Part shown: positions 1 through 8,122 of the stretch, one piece after another
Numbering within the stretch: position 1 is the first letter of the stretch
Layout: each line of letters begins with the position of its first letter
Assembly: GCF_024171605.1 (NCBI RefSeq)
Contig: NZ_JALKAA010000004.1
Span: 186,001 to 250,000, forward strand
DNA length: 64,000 nt
Direction of reading: 5' to 3'
Origin: Pontibacter sp. HSC-36F09
GTDB taxonomy: Bacteria > Bacteroidota > Bacteroidia > Cytophagales > Hymenobacteraceae
Position numbers and translations under genes: made by a program
The notes under the pieces: model-generated
Databases searched by the model: none
What the model was told of the DNA's origin: nothing
Seen by the model: the letters and a program-made list of their open reading frames with translations, nothing else

Positions 1-21
1 CCGTCAACCAAAAGCCTGTGG

Positions 22-43
22 CTATACCTGTGCAAAGGTATAG
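22..43. repeat. Inverted pair of the iterated octamer
   Basis: CTATACCT at 22-29 is followed after six bases by its reverse complement AGGTATAG at 36-43, giving an 8-bp hairpin. It lies just downstream of the stop codon of the minus-strand lipoprotein gene. It is one of three close inverted pairs of this octamer in intergenic DNA here. A terminator role is possible, but there is no T-run. Confidence 0.7.
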
Positions 44-71
44 GGACTAAACCAAAAAGTCCTCCAATTGT

Positions 72-770
72 TTAATTACGCATATTGCGCATTGTACTCT
101 GGGCGTCGGCGGCTCCTTCTAAAGTTAGGTACTCAGCTTGTAAAGCTCTGATTTTTAGCTTATCAGTGTTCGAGATCTGGTTCTCTACCTGACCACGTCG
201 CTGATTCAGTTGCCCGTAAACATTATCTACGTAGTCCCAGTCATGTTGCGTCCAGTTGCGGCGCTTGGCCCGAATCACACCCATAAAGGTCAGGTACGCC
301 TCTCGCATGTCCTGTGGTGCAATGTTTTCAATTTCTTTGAATTCGCGGAGCAACTGCTCTTCCCACTGTTCCAGCTCGGCACGGTCGAGTGGCGTGTTCA
401 GGCGTCTTTCCTGTCGGTTCTCCCAGCGTTCGTAGCGTTCCTTCAGTCGGGCGTATTCCGCTTTTGATTCGGCGGAGAGGCTGTCCAGGTTCTGCTCAAT
501 TTCAGCAGATCGCACCCGGAAATCTTCTTTGATCCCCGGCATTTCACGCTGTATAGCCGTGTCGCCTCGTTCCACTTTCTCGTTCATCCAGCCCCGCAAT
601 GACTCTAGCCGCTCGCCTACGGTGCGGCCCGTTTGCTCCACTCGGGCAGTGTCGGCGGGTACATCCACGGTTATTTCTTCAGTCTCCTGTGCGGTGCGGT
701 TGCCTTCGCAGCTCCAGAGGAGCAGGGCTGTCAGGAAGCCAAGCAGGTATGTTGTTCTAATGTTGAGCAT
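72..770 (-). CDS. Putative lipoprotein, coiled-coil rich
   Basis: The 232-residue product starts with a hydrophobic signal segment ending in a lipobox (LWSC, Cys21), so it is probably a lipid-anchored envelope protein. The mature part is almost entirely charged and helical (Glu, Arg and Gln rich, with several W-x(n)-R/E heptad-like stretches), and I see no catalytic motif. It resembles the uncharacterised DUF6565-type lipoproteins of Bacteroidota, but I assign that only tentatively. It is a single gene transcribed away from the family 3 glycosidase gene behind it, with about 85 bases between them. Function is unknown; a structural or chaperone-like periplasmic role would fit. Confidence 0.7.
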   Translation of the reverse strand: MLNIRTTYLLGFLTALLLWSCEGNRTAQETEEITVDVPADTARVEQTGRTVGERLESLRGWMNEKVERGDTAIQREMPGIKEDFRVRSAEIEQNLDSLSAESKAEYARLKERYERWENRQERRLNTPLDRAELEQWEEQLLREFKEIENIAPQDMREAYLTFMGVIRAKRRNWTQHDWDYVDNVYGQLNQRRGQVENQISNTDKLKIRALQAEYLTLEGAADAQSTMRNMRN

Positions 771-855
771 TTATTTTTCAAAGTTTTAGGGTTGCTGTTT
801 TTAGGCGATGCCCATACTTGCCATCATACGCAAAGCAATCTTACAAGATACTTAT

Positions 856-2709
856 TTAAGGGCTCACGGCCAGTAATGGTTTGTCTTTGCTGATGCCATG
901 GCCGTACTGGTAGTGCTCGTTTACAGTAACGGGCAGCTTGCCGCGGGCAGGTATTTTGCCGAACAAGAGTTTGGCCGCCGCCACCTGCGCATGCATGTGT
1001 GCCTGATAAGCCAGTATCAGCACACGGCTCTTGTGGATGTCCGGGAACTGATTCAAGGTATAAGGGTTGTCAAAGAGCGTCATAATGGACCTGTCCGAGC
1101 GCGCCAGGTCAGTCACCAGCCCTACTGCCTCTTTGGAGTAGCCCAGCCGGTTGCTTGGCGTGACAGCTGGCCCGTAAAGTCCCACCAGCACCAGGTCATA
1201 CCCTTTGAGCTTCTGCTTCATTTGCTTTACTTCTTTGGCATTGGCCTTCCGGGATAGCGCAAAATTGGCCTCGATGCGGGCATACTTGTTTATTTCGCGC
1301 TGGAATATGCTGGGGCGTACCACGCCAAAAGATAGTGTGGCGATGCGCCTTCGCTTTTTTTGGCGGATGGGTAGAAAATTCTTTTTGTTATTAAGAAGAG
1401 TCATGGCTGCTTCGGCCAGCGCATGGTTGGTGCTGTCGGCTATACCTGGGTTCAGGTCTTCGTACAGGTTCTCCAGCTCAATGGGCTTATACCTGTCCAG
1501 CCCCACCCAGGCCTTGGCGGCCAGCATCTTTTTACAGCGGCGGTCAATTTCTTCCTGCGTGATATACCCCAGGGCAATCGCCTGCTCGATGGCCTGAATG
1601 GCTTTGGGGACACTGTTGAGGCGCTCCAGCACATCGTTACCCGCGATCAGGGCGCGTGCCTCCGCCTCTCCGGGAGGGAAGTACTTGGTTACGCCCTTCA
1701 TGACCATGGCATCCGTGAAGACCAGGCCCTTGAATTCCAGCTTTTTCTTGAGGAGGTTGGTCACGATGGGCTTGGATAGGGTGGAGGGCAGGTTCATGGT
1801 CGTGTCGAGTTCGGGCATGTGCATGTGTGCCACCATGATGCCCCCGATGCCATGCTTGATCAGCTCGCGGAAAGGATATAGCTCCAGCGAGTCGAGCCGG
1901 TCGCGGTCATGCGGAATGATGGGCAGGTCGTAGTGAGAGTCTACATCCGTGTCGCCGTGGCCGGGGAAGTGCTTGGCTACTGCAATGATGCCGTTTTCCT
2001 GCATGCCGCGCATGTAGGCCAGGCTTTTGGCGGTCACATCCAGCTTGTCTTCCCCAAAAGCGCGGTAACCGATAATGGGGTTCTGCGGATTGTTGTTGAT
2101 GTCGGCTACCGGGGCGAAGTTGACGTGCATGCCCAGTCGCTTGAACTCCTCGGCCACCTCGGCCCCCATGCGATAAATCAGGCCGTTGTCTTCGATGGCG
2201 CCCATCATCATCTGAAATGGATACTGCACGGTGCTGTCCAATCGCATACCCACACCGGTTTCAGCATCCATCGAGATGAGGAGGGGCACTTTGGAGGCGG
2301 CCTGTAGTCGGTTGTTCAGGACAGCCTGCCTCACGGGGCCTCCCTGAAAGTAGATGATACCGCCCACTTTATACCTTTTGACCAGGTTCATCACATCAGC
2401 CTCGTATTTTGGGCCTTTGTTGGAAAATGCCTCTATGATGATCAGCTGTGCAATGCGCTCTTTGGGGCTCAGTGTCCGGAAGACAGAATCTACCCAGGGC
2501 GAGGGGTTTTCGATCGCTTCTATCAGAGAGCCTGGTCTTGTGTAGGCGACTTCTTCCGGGAAGAACTCACGCTGCCCCTCTTCATCACGGGCGTAGGCAG
2601 CCCCGCTTGTGTCGGTGCTCTCGCAGGAGCTCAGCAGCAGGCAGCACAGGAGACCAAGGTATAGTGCTGGCAGACGGATGGCAATCGGGTGAAAAGGGTT
2701 GGCTTGCAT
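856..2709 (-). CDS. Glycoside hydrolase family 3 lipoprotein (NagZ-like beta-N-acetylhexosaminidase)
   Basis: Lipobox SSC (Cys29) follows a hydrophobic segment, so the enzyme is a lipoprotein. Residues about 75-400 are a GH3 N-terminal barrel: KHFPGHGDTDVDSH at 246-259 carries the Lys-His pair and the His/Asp acid-base loop typical of NagZ-type enzymes, and VFTDAMVM holds the predicted nucleophile Asp333. The rest is a shorter GH3 C-terminal alpha/beta domain. The likely role is hydrolysis of beta-linked GlcNAc-type residues in peptidoglycan fragments or glycans. Many Bacteroidota homologues carry an extra beta-lactamase-like domain, which is absent here. I chose the ATG at 2709: an in-frame extension to 2934 would put 75 non-signal residues before the lipoprotein signal and overlap the divergent rhomboid gene region. 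Confidence 0.88.
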   Translation of the reverse strand: MQANPFHPIAIRLPALYLGLLCCLLLSSCESTDTSGAAYARDEEGQREFFPEEVAYTRPGSLIEAIENPSPWVDSVFRTLSPKERIAQLIIIEAFSNKGPKYEADVMNLVKRYKVGGIIYFQGGPVRQAVLNNRLQAASKVPLLISMDAETGVGMRLDSTVQYPFQMMMGAIEDNGLIYRMGAEVAEEFKRLGMHVNFAPVADINNNPQNPIIGYRAFGEDKLDVTAKSLAYMRGMQENGIIAVAKHFPGHGDTDVDSHYDLPIIPHDRDRLDSLELYPFRELIKHGIGGIMVAHMHMPELDTTMNLPSTLSKPIVTNLLKKKLEFKGLVFTDAMVMKGVTKYFPPGEAEARALIAGNDVLERLNSVPKAIQAIEQAIALGYITQEEIDRRCKKMLAAKAWVGLDRYKPIELENLYEDLNPGIADSTNHALAEAAMTLLNNKKNFLPIRQKKRRRIATLSFGVVRPSIFQREINKYARIEANFALSRKANAKEVKQMKQKLKGYDLVLVGLYGPAVTPSNRLGYSKEAVGLVTDLARSDRSIMTLFDNPYTLNQFPDIHKSRVLILAYQAHMHAQVAAAKLLFGKIPARGKLPVTVNEHYQYGHGISKDKPLLAVSP

Positions 2710-2974
2710 GCTACGCGTGATGAAATCACCTTTATTGTTTATCAATATTGAATTTGGTTTGTGGCTATAGGCCTTATACGCTTCAGGATATCGCCGAAAT
2801 GGAACTGTTACGGTATAGAACGTGAAAAGTACGGATAACGCATACGAATTTTGGCTGACAGCCCGTATCTTGCTGCAGTGCAGGTAGGATGAGTGCATGC
2901 CCTGGCGGCACCCCTGTACGTATAGCCTGACCACACCACAAGGAGAAATGTATACCTTCTCCAGACCTTTATCT

Positions 2975-3760
2975 ATGACGCAAGCAACTCCTATGCAGCG
3001 CCCCCAAGACTTGAAAGCCGAACACGAGCGCTTTGCCTACAGTTTTCTGCCGGGTACGCTGTTTGTAGGGCTCATCTGGTTGGTGGCGCTGCTCTCATAC
3101 CTTAATGAAGTGAATCTGGCCTGGCTCGGCATCCATCCACGCGACTTTCTGGGCCTGGTTGGCGTGTTCCTGGGGCCGCTTATACACTCGGGGCTCATCC
3201 ACCTGCTATCCAATTCATTTCCGCTGGTGCTGCTTTCTGGCTTTATCCTGTTTCTGCATCGCCCGGTTGCGCTACGGGTCTTTGTGCTGGTTTACGTGTT
3301 AAGCGGACTGTGTACCTGGTTCATCGGCCGGGACGCCTACCACGTGGGGGCAAGCGGCGTGGTGTATGGCCTGGCCGGCTACCTGCTGTTCAACGGGATG
3401 ATGCGACGCGACAGGGCCGGTTTGGCTATTTCTCTGGCTATTTTGTTTCTGTACAGCGGTTTGTTTTATGGCTTGTTCCCTTCTGAGGAACGCATCTCAT
3501 GGGAGGGCCACCTGGGCGGACTGCTGGCAGGCCTTGTAGCTGCCGTCCTTTACGGTGAGCATGTCGACAAGAAGCAGCCTGTTATACCTGCAGCGCCGCC
3601 GCTCAGTCAGCGAGAGCTGTCGGCGCAGCAAAGCCATCAGAGCAGCACGCTCGCTGGGCCGCCACATACCTGGCGCTATACCCTGGCGAGCGACGAACCA
3701 ACCAAAAAATATGAGCAGAAAGCCCGGCTTAACACCAAAACAGGTATGCTGGAAACCTAA
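2975..3760 (+). CDS. Rhomboid family intramembrane serine protease
   Basis: This is a 261-residue polytopic membrane protein. The rhomboid signature is complete: H-x4-H-x2-SN (residues 71-80) in the second helix region, GASG with the nucleophile Ser127, and GHLGG with the catalytic His179. It should cleave transmembrane substrates in the inner membrane; the substrate is unknown. The C-terminal 60 residues are polar and rich in Pro, Ser and Gln, probably cytoplasmic. Starts at 2897 and 2948 are in frame. The one at 2948 has AGGAG only two bases upstream, too close to act, so I prefer 2975, where the family's polar N-terminus begins. It is divergent from the GH3 gene and followed closely by the VTT protein gene. 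Confidence 0.88.
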   Translation: MTQATPMQRPQDLKAEHERFAYSFLPGTLFVGLIWLVALLSYLNEVNLAWLGIHPRDFLGLVGVFLGPLIHSGLIHLLSNSFPLVLLSGFILFLHRPVALRVFVLVYVLSGLCTWFIGRDAYHVGASGVVYGLAGYLLFNGMMRRDRAGLAISLAILFLYSGLFYGLFPSEERISWEGHLGGLLAGLVAAVLYGEHVDKKQPVIPAAPPLSQRELSAQQSHQSSTLAGPPHTWRYTLASDEPTKKYEQKARLNTKTGMLET

Positions 3761-3803
3761 CCCAAAGAGTTTAACCTGCGTCTAAACACATAAACAAGCA
3801 CTT

Positions 3804-4526
3804 ATGTCGCAAAACACAGCAACAACACAGGAAGACGTAAAACAAAGCAAATGGCCTTTGGTTGTAACGGCAGGCATTATCACGCTACTAATCCTCTCCT
3901 ATTTCATCTTCCCTGGTTTTCAGGCAGCTATCAAAGAAGGCTGGGACGTGCTGACGAGCGGGGACGAGGGACGCATTTCGAATTGGGTGGAGCAGTTTGG
4001 TTTTTGGGGGCCGATCTTTATTATTCTCGCCATGGTCGCGCAGATGTTCCTGGTGGTGGTGAATGTGGTGGCCTTAATGCTGGTGGCCATCATCGCTTAC
4101 GGCCCTTTCTGGGGTTCATTGATCGCAATTACTGCTGTGCTGGTGGCTTCTACAATTGGTTATTTTATTGGCCGGGGGCTTGGTGAGGCCGGCGTGAGCA
4201 AGATTATCGGTCGCAAAGCCGAAGAGAAGGTCCACGGCTTCGTGGAGGACTATGGGATTTGGGCTGTGATAGTCGCCCGCATTTCTCCCTTCTTGTCAAA
4301 CGATGCGGTCAGCTTTGTGGCCGGCATCACTAAAATGAGCTATTTCAAATTTATTGGAGCTACTCTAGCAGGTATAGCACCGCTCACTGTGTTGCTGGCT
4401 TGGCTCGGTGAAAATAATGACCGCCTCATGAACGGATTGATTTGGGTAGGAGGGGTGAGTTTGGTGCTCTTTATCGCTTATGTGGTTTATGACAGATACC
4501 AAAAGAAACGGAATCACCAAAACTAG
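3804..4526 (+). CDS. VTT-domain (TVP38/TMEM64, DedA-like) membrane protein
   Basis: The product has 240 residues and about five membrane segments. It has a first helix at about 18-36, then the VTT core: a long hydrophobic stretch with FWGSLIAI and GYFIGRGLGE, and the conserved R-x-SPF element (ARISPFLSND) followed by VSFVAGITKMSYFKF. Members of this superfamily act in the inner membrane, and some are lipid scramblases or undecaprenyl-phosphate transporters. Which activity applies here cannot be read from sequence. It starts 43 bases after the rhomboid gene on the same strand, so the two may be co-transcribed. A 338-base AT-rich gap follows. Confidence 0.85.
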   Translation: MSQNTATTQEDVKQSKWPLVVTAGIITLLILSYFIFPGFQAAIKEGWDVLTSGDEGRISNWVEQFGFWGPIFIILAMVAQMFLVVVNVVALMLVAIIAYGPFWGSLIAITAVLVASTIGYFIGRGLGEAGVSKIIGRKAEEKVHGFVEDYGIWAVIVARISPFLSNDAVSFVAGITKMSYFKFIGATLAGIAPLTVLLAWLGENNDRLMNGLIWVGGVSLVLFIAYVVYDRYQKKRNHQN

Positions 4527-4864
4527 ACAATTGCAGTTAAAACGGGGTCAATAAACTAGCTTTGTAAATTACAATTCCAAGGATACTGGGTAGCTAAAGA
4601 GGCATGATTTATAAGACACATTAATGCAATATTTTTAATTAATTCTATGAATTTTTAGTGATAATTTTAATTTTAACGCAAACATTATATCACCACTCAG
4701 AACTTTAAATTTCGAATCTGTTGCCTGTATATAGGGCTTTTTATGATTTAAATTAACAGACTTTAACTGTCCTAAACGCATACGTGTCATAAAACTTAAT
4801 TTCTAAACCCGCCGTTTAAGCGGTTTATTATTATAGAAATGATGTTTCACGAAATGGACTGAAT
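4527..4864. other. AT-rich intergenic region before the 3D-domain gene
   Basis: No gene is visible in these 338 bases. The region is clearly AT-richer than its neighbours. It contains a phased heptamer set at 4751-4777 (listed separately) and a weak imperfect hairpin around 4805-4827 built from AAACC and GGTTT arms. No clear TAnnTTTG box was found. Confidence 0.5.
4751..4777 (+). promoter_or_regulatory. Candidate response-regulator binding site (phased TTAAC repeats)
   Basis: Heptamers AATTAAC (4751), CTTTAAC (4761) and CCTAAAC (4771) are spaced 10 bases apart. The 15-mer TTAACAGACTTTAAC (4753-4767) is identical to part of the four-repeat array at 13400-13438. The site lies about 90-115 bases upstream of the 3D-domain protein start. 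That the same OmpR-family regulator binds both places is an inference. Confidence 0.4.
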
Positions 4865-5437
4865 ATGTTTAGGGTCAAAATACTCGCAGTAGTGATTTCC
4901 ATTTTTGTAACTTTTTCTGATGAAATGGCCATCTTGGAACCAGAAGATTCAAACCCTGAGAGCGAGGTAAAGGAGCAAGAACTGATATCACCCCGACTTA
5001 TAGAAAAAGTACAAGAATACCCCGATTATCCTGAGTACCCGGAAACTTTTACCGTAACGGCCACCGTCTATTACCCCGAGAAAGGCCAGACCGACGGAAA
5101 CCCACTCATCACAGCCGACGGCTCCCGCATTAACCCCAAAAACCCTAAAAAACACCGCTGGATTGCCCTCTCACGCGACATGCTGACACGCTGGGGCGGT
5201 GATATACATTATGGCGATACTGTTTGGGTGCGCGGTGTCTCAGACGAATTGGACGGGCAGTACATTGTCCGGGATACCATGAACCGCCGCTTCCGCAACC
5301 GTATCGATATTCTGGTAGGCCGCAAAGACAACATTTACGGCAGGTGGGAAAACGTCAAAATTGCCAAAGCCGAATTTCCTGATGATAAAGAAATTGACTT
5401 CCAGCCAAGTTACTACGGTTTTGCGATGAAGGATTAA
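4865..5437 (+). CDS. 3D-domain (double-psi beta-barrel) putative cell-wall protein
   Basis: The product has 190 residues: a short hydrophobic N-terminus (about 1-18, a weak signal peptide), an acidic linker with PDYPEYPE-like repeats, then a 3D domain at about 60-170. That domain shows a TVTATVYYP start, a TADGS acidic site, GDTVWV, and the DTMN/IDI end. The three conserved aspartates that name the family are visible. Related domains occur in MltA-type lytic transglycosylases and RlpA-like barrels that bind or cleave peptidoglycan. It has no other catalytic module, so an accessory cell-wall role is the cautious reading. It stands alone after an AT-rich region with a candidate phased operator, which suggests regulated expression. 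Confidence 0.75.
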   Translation: MFRVKILAVVISIFVTFSDEMAILEPEDSNPESEVKEQELISPRLIEKVQEYPDYPEYPETFTVTATVYYPEKGQTDGNPLITADGSRINPKNPKKHRWIALSRDMLTRWGGDIHYGDTVWVRGVSDELDGQYIVRDTMNRRFRNRIDILVGRKDNIYGRWENVKIAKAEFPDDKEIDFQPSYYGFAMKD

Positions 5438-5504
5438 ACTTGTCTGATGTGCAGGTATAGACTGAATTTACTACATTCGGTTCGTTAAAGCCCGTACTAC
5501 ATCT

Positions 5505-6068
5505 ATGACAAGACAAGAAGCCCGCACCATACTGGAGCAAATGACCACCAGCGAAAGCCTGCTGCGCCATGCTCGTACCGTGGAATTGGTAATGGAAGCC
5601 TACGCCAACAAACTGGGAGAGAGCACCGAAGAGTGGGCCATTACCGGCCTGCTGCACGACGCCGACTACCAGGCCTACCCAGATAAGCACCCGAATATGA
5701 TCGTGGACCTGCTGCGCGGGAAAGGAGAGGATCGCATCGCCCACGCCATCTCAGCGCACTATACCCACTGGGGCGTCGCTTACGAAACCACCCTCGACAA
5801 AGCCTTGATTGCCTGCGACGAGATAACCGGCTTTATCGTAGCCTGCGCGCAGGTGCGGCCGCAGCGGTTGGAAGGGCTGGAGGCAAAGTCAGTGATAAAG
5901 AAGCTGAAGACCAGCGGATTTGCCGCCTCCGTGGATCGGGAAGAAGTACGTAAGGGCGCTGAGCTCTTCGGTGTAGATCTCAAAGAGCACATCGAATTCA
6001 TCATCAGCGTGCTGCAAAAGCATCAGGCTGAGTTACAACTTGAGCCCACTGAGCAAAACAAAGCTTAA
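5505..6068 (+). CDS. HD-domain protein (putative phosphohydrolase)
   Basis: The product has 187 residues and no membrane segment or signal. An HD domain spans about 20-110: His22 (LLRHARTVE), the HD pair His51-Asp52 (GLLHDADYQ), a following histidine-bearing helix (AHAISAHYTHWG), and a distal Asp in LIACDEITG. This is the metal-binding layout of the HDIG/HDOD-like hydrolase group that acts on nucleotides or phosphate esters. The C-terminus is a charged helical region. The substrate is unknown. It begins about 70 bases after the 3D-domain gene, with a copy of AGGTATAG at 5453 between them, and ends at a bidirectional-looking terminator. Confidence 0.82.
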   Translation: MTRQEARTILEQMTTSESLLRHARTVELVMEAYANKLGESTEEWAITGLLHDADYQAYPDKHPNMIVDLLRGKGEDRIAHAISAHYTHWGVAYETTLDKALIACDEITGFIVACAQVRPQRLEGLEAKSVIKKLKTSGFAASVDREEVRKGAELFGVDLKEHIEFIISVLQKHQAELQLEPTEQNKA

Positions 6069-6090
6069 ACTTTACTAGAGATATACTCTA

Positions 6091-6131
6091 AGCCGTGCCG
6101 ATGCAATTGCTGCGCCGGCTCGGCTTTTTTT
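6091..6131 (+). terminator. Rho-independent terminator
   Basis: A 10-bp stem with one mismatch (AGCCGTGCCG at 6091-6100 with CGGCTCGGCT at 6116-6125) is followed by a T-run at 6125-6131. It ends the HD-domain gene. The T-run overlaps the stop codon of the convergent small gene. Confidence 0.8.
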
Positions 6132-6321
6132 ACGCCAGATAGTACTGCAATGCCTCCAGGCCTTTGGCATTATCTTCTGCCTCTACCACCTCGTCTATCA
6201 CAAACTGAATCTCCTGTTCGCTCCAGTTCTCCTTCTCGGCAGCTTTCACAAACAAGTCGATGGCGGCATAGCGTCCGATGCCGGCAGGTATATTCATTCT
6301 TACTTTCTTACGGATGTTCAT
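6130..6321 (-). CDS. Small conserved-looking hypothetical protein
   Basis: The ATG at 6321 gives 63 residues, acidic and helical towards the end ([21 protein letters not shown]). There is no signal, membrane segment or known motif. An in-frame extension to 6369 adds 16 basic residues, but the MNIRKKVRM start looks more natural. The composition is that of a real small cytoplasmic protein: it has no rare runs and a sensible charge pattern, and its stop codon sits in the shared terminator with the HD-domain gene. I do not recognise the family, and function is unknown. Confidence 0.6.
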   Translation of the reverse strand: MNIRKKVRMNIPAGIGRYAAIDLFVKAAEKENWSEQEIQFVIDEVVEAEDNAKGLEALQYYLA

Positions 6322-6519
6322 GTAGCTTAACCTTTTGACAAGATTACGCAGTGTTTTCCATAAAATCAATGCTGGAGGAGGTTCTTTGGGTGCCTGTTAA
6401 GAACAGAATAGCCAGATCGTTTGGACAGATAAATAGGATAATGTTGATATTATTTTGCTTAACCCTTTGAGTGAGACGTCGTTACTAAAGGCTATACCTC
6501 TGCCCTAACTTGCTAGCTT

Positions 6520-7503
6520 ATGGAGAAGGAAGTCTTTACAATGGAGCAAATCGCTGAACTGGATAACCTGACCATCCTGCACCTAGCAGCGCCTATCATT
6601 GTGGTTTCCGTCTTGTTAGAGTGGTACGTGGGCGTCAGGAAGAAGCGGGATTATTATGAAAAGAGGGACTTTATGGCTGCCCTTTGGATTGGAGCGGGCA
6701 GCGCCATCGTGGGAGCGAGCATCAAGATCGTGCTTTTCACCACCTCGATCATGATATACAACGCGGTGCCCTGGGCGATACCCAGGTCGTGGTGGGGTTT
6801 TCTGGTCGGGTTTATAGCAGTTGACTTTTTCAGGTACTGGGCCCATCGTATATCGCACGAGCAGCGACTCTGGTGGGCAACGCATGTGACGCACCACTCG
6901 TCGGAGAAAATGAATTTCGCAATTTCCCTGCGCACCGGTTGGACCTCCCCCCTCAAGTTCCTGTTTTTCCTGCCGGTGCCTTTTCTGGGCTTTGATCCCT
7001 TCACATTCTTTGTGTGTCACCAGTTGGCGGTGCTTTACCAGTTTTGGGTACACACCGAACTGATCCGAAAGTTACCCGCGCCGGTCGAATACATTTTCGT
7101 AACGCCCTCACATCACCGCGTACACCACGGCTCTAACCCCCAATACATCGACAAGAACTATGGTTCTACTTTCATCATCTGGGACAGGATGTTCGGCACT
7201 TTTCAGCAGGAAGAAGAAAGGCCAACCTACGGCCTCACAACGCCGGTTTCTTCCTACAACCCTTTCTACCTGGTTTTTCACGAATGGGTGGATATCTATA
7301 AAGACCTGCAGCATGCCCGGTCACTTAGGGAAGGATGGGACATCCTGTTCAAGCCACCGGGAGCCGTCGTGACAGCCTACCAGCGGGAGCAGGAAGTAAG
7401 GGATGTACCAGAAGCACCTGCCCTGCAATTGGCCAAGTCTATACCTGACGATATGGAGTTGGAAGAGCAGATGAGCCAGCCAGAAAGCCGGCAGGTAGGA
7501 TGA
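6520..7503 (+). CDS. Sterol desaturase / fatty acid hydroxylase superfamily protein
   Basis: This is a 327-residue membrane protein with about four to five hydrophobic helices. All histidine boxes of the di-iron superfamily are present: HRISH (109-113), HVTHH (122-126), HTE at 178 and TPSHHRVHH (195-203). It should perform an O2-dependent hydroxylation or desaturation of a lipid in the membrane. Bacterial members include carotenoid and sphingolipid hydroxylases, and the substrate here is not predictable. ATGs at 6520 and 6541 are both possible; the first is taken. CTATACCT lies 28 bases upstream (6492). The 70 C-terminal residues are polar and beyond the catalytic core. Confidence 0.87.
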   Translation: MEKEVFTMEQIAELDNLTILHLAAPIIVVSVLLEWYVGVRKKRDYYEKRDFMAALWIGAGSAIVGASIKIVLFTTSIMIYNAVPWAIPRSWWGFLVGFIAVDFFRYWAHRISHEQRLWWATHVTHHSSEKMNFAISLRTGWTSPLKFLFFLPVPFLGFDPFTFFVCHQLAVLYQFWVHTELIRKLPAPVEYIFVTPSHHRVHHGSNPQYIDKNYGSTFIIWDRMFGTFQQEEERPTYGLTTPVSSYNPFYLVFHEWVDIYKDLQHARSLREGWDILFKPPGAVVTAYQREQEVRDVPEAPALQLAKSIPDDMELEEQMSQPESRQVG

Positions 7504-7506
7504 AAA

Positions 7507-7532
7507 AAAAGCATGGCGGTAGCCATGCTTTT
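7507..7532. terminator. Bidirectional terminator between convergent genes
   Basis: A perfect 11-bp stem (AAAAGCATGGC at 7507-7517 with GCCATGCTTTT at 7522-7532) and a four-base loop are flanked by A- and T-rich sequence. It sits between the sterol-desaturase-like gene and the Spy/CpxP-like gene. Confidence 0.85.
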
Positions 7533-7557
7533 CTGATTATGTTCTTTCTCGAATAGT

Positions 7558-7992
7558 TTAGTAGTTGTTGTCGTACTGCTGCCCCTGGCCCTGGTTAGGG
7601 TTGCTTCTGGCCTCACGCGGCACACCCATCTTCTCTTCGCGACGCGACTGGTACTGGGCAAACTGCCGCTCGGTGAGGATGTCTTTGATCTGCGATAGCC
7701 TTGTCTGGCTAATCATGTCCATTTGCTGAGTCAGTTTGGGCGGATTATCGCGGTACTTTTTGCGGGCTGTCTCCGCGAACTTCATGCTGCTGCGGTTGAC
7801 GTCTTTGAGCTCGGTAGCCTGCTTCGGACTGAGGCGCAGGTTCTTCACCATACCGGCCGTTATCTCATCGGCGCGCTGTTCCAATGTGGTAGGGGCGCTT
7901 TGCGTAGTGGCAGCCTTTTGAGCGGGCGCCTGTGCAAACACAGCGGTGGCGGCAAAGGCAAAAAGTAAGGTGGCAAGAACTGATTTTTTCAT
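7558..7992 (-). CDS. Periplasmic Spy/CpxP-like protein
   Basis: The ATG at 7992 gives 144 residues with a clean signal peptide (MKKSVLATLLFAFAATAVFA, then Gln). The mature region is helical and basic, with the pattern MVKNLRLSPKQ...ELKDVN...DILTERQFAQYQ. This is the helix-turn-helix arrangement of LTxxQ-type periplasmic chaperone-like proteins (Spy/CpxP). The end is Asn/Gln-rich and disordered. A start at 8034 would add 14 residues before the signal and is rejected. It is likely an envelope-stress or metal-linked protein, but that is inferred from fold resemblance only. Its promoter region carries an inverted pair of the iterated octamer. Confidence 0.7.
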   Translation of the reverse strand: MKKSVLATLLFAFAATAVFAQAPAQKAATTQSAPTTLEQRADEITAGMVKNLRLSPKQATELKDVNRSSMKFAETARKKYRDNPPKLTQQMDMISQTRLSQIKDILTERQFAQYQSRREEKMGVPREARSNPNQGQGQQYDNNY

Positions 7993-8083
7993 ATCTCTTT
8001 TAAAGCTGATCATAGGTGCTTTCTTCTCTATCAAATACTGTTCCGGTATTTTAAGTGCACGCTTCTTTGCAACAAGGACCGTT

Positions 8084-8104
8084 CAGGTATAGTTTCTATA
8101 CCTG
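8084..8104. repeat. Inverted pair of the iterated octamer
   Basis: CAGGTATAG (8084-8092) and CTATACCTG (8096-8104) form a perfect 9-bp inverted repeat with a three-base loop. It lies between the stop codon of the nucleoid-associated protein gene and the upstream region of the Spy-like gene, so it could act in 3-prime end formation of the former. Confidence 0.8.
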
Positions 8105-8122
8105 TCTGCCTGGCAAATAACG

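Noticed and set aside
2710..2934. In-frame 75-codon extension of the GH3 lipoprotein gene
   Set aside because: It would place the lipoprotein signal in the middle of the protein and overlap the divergent gene's upstream region.
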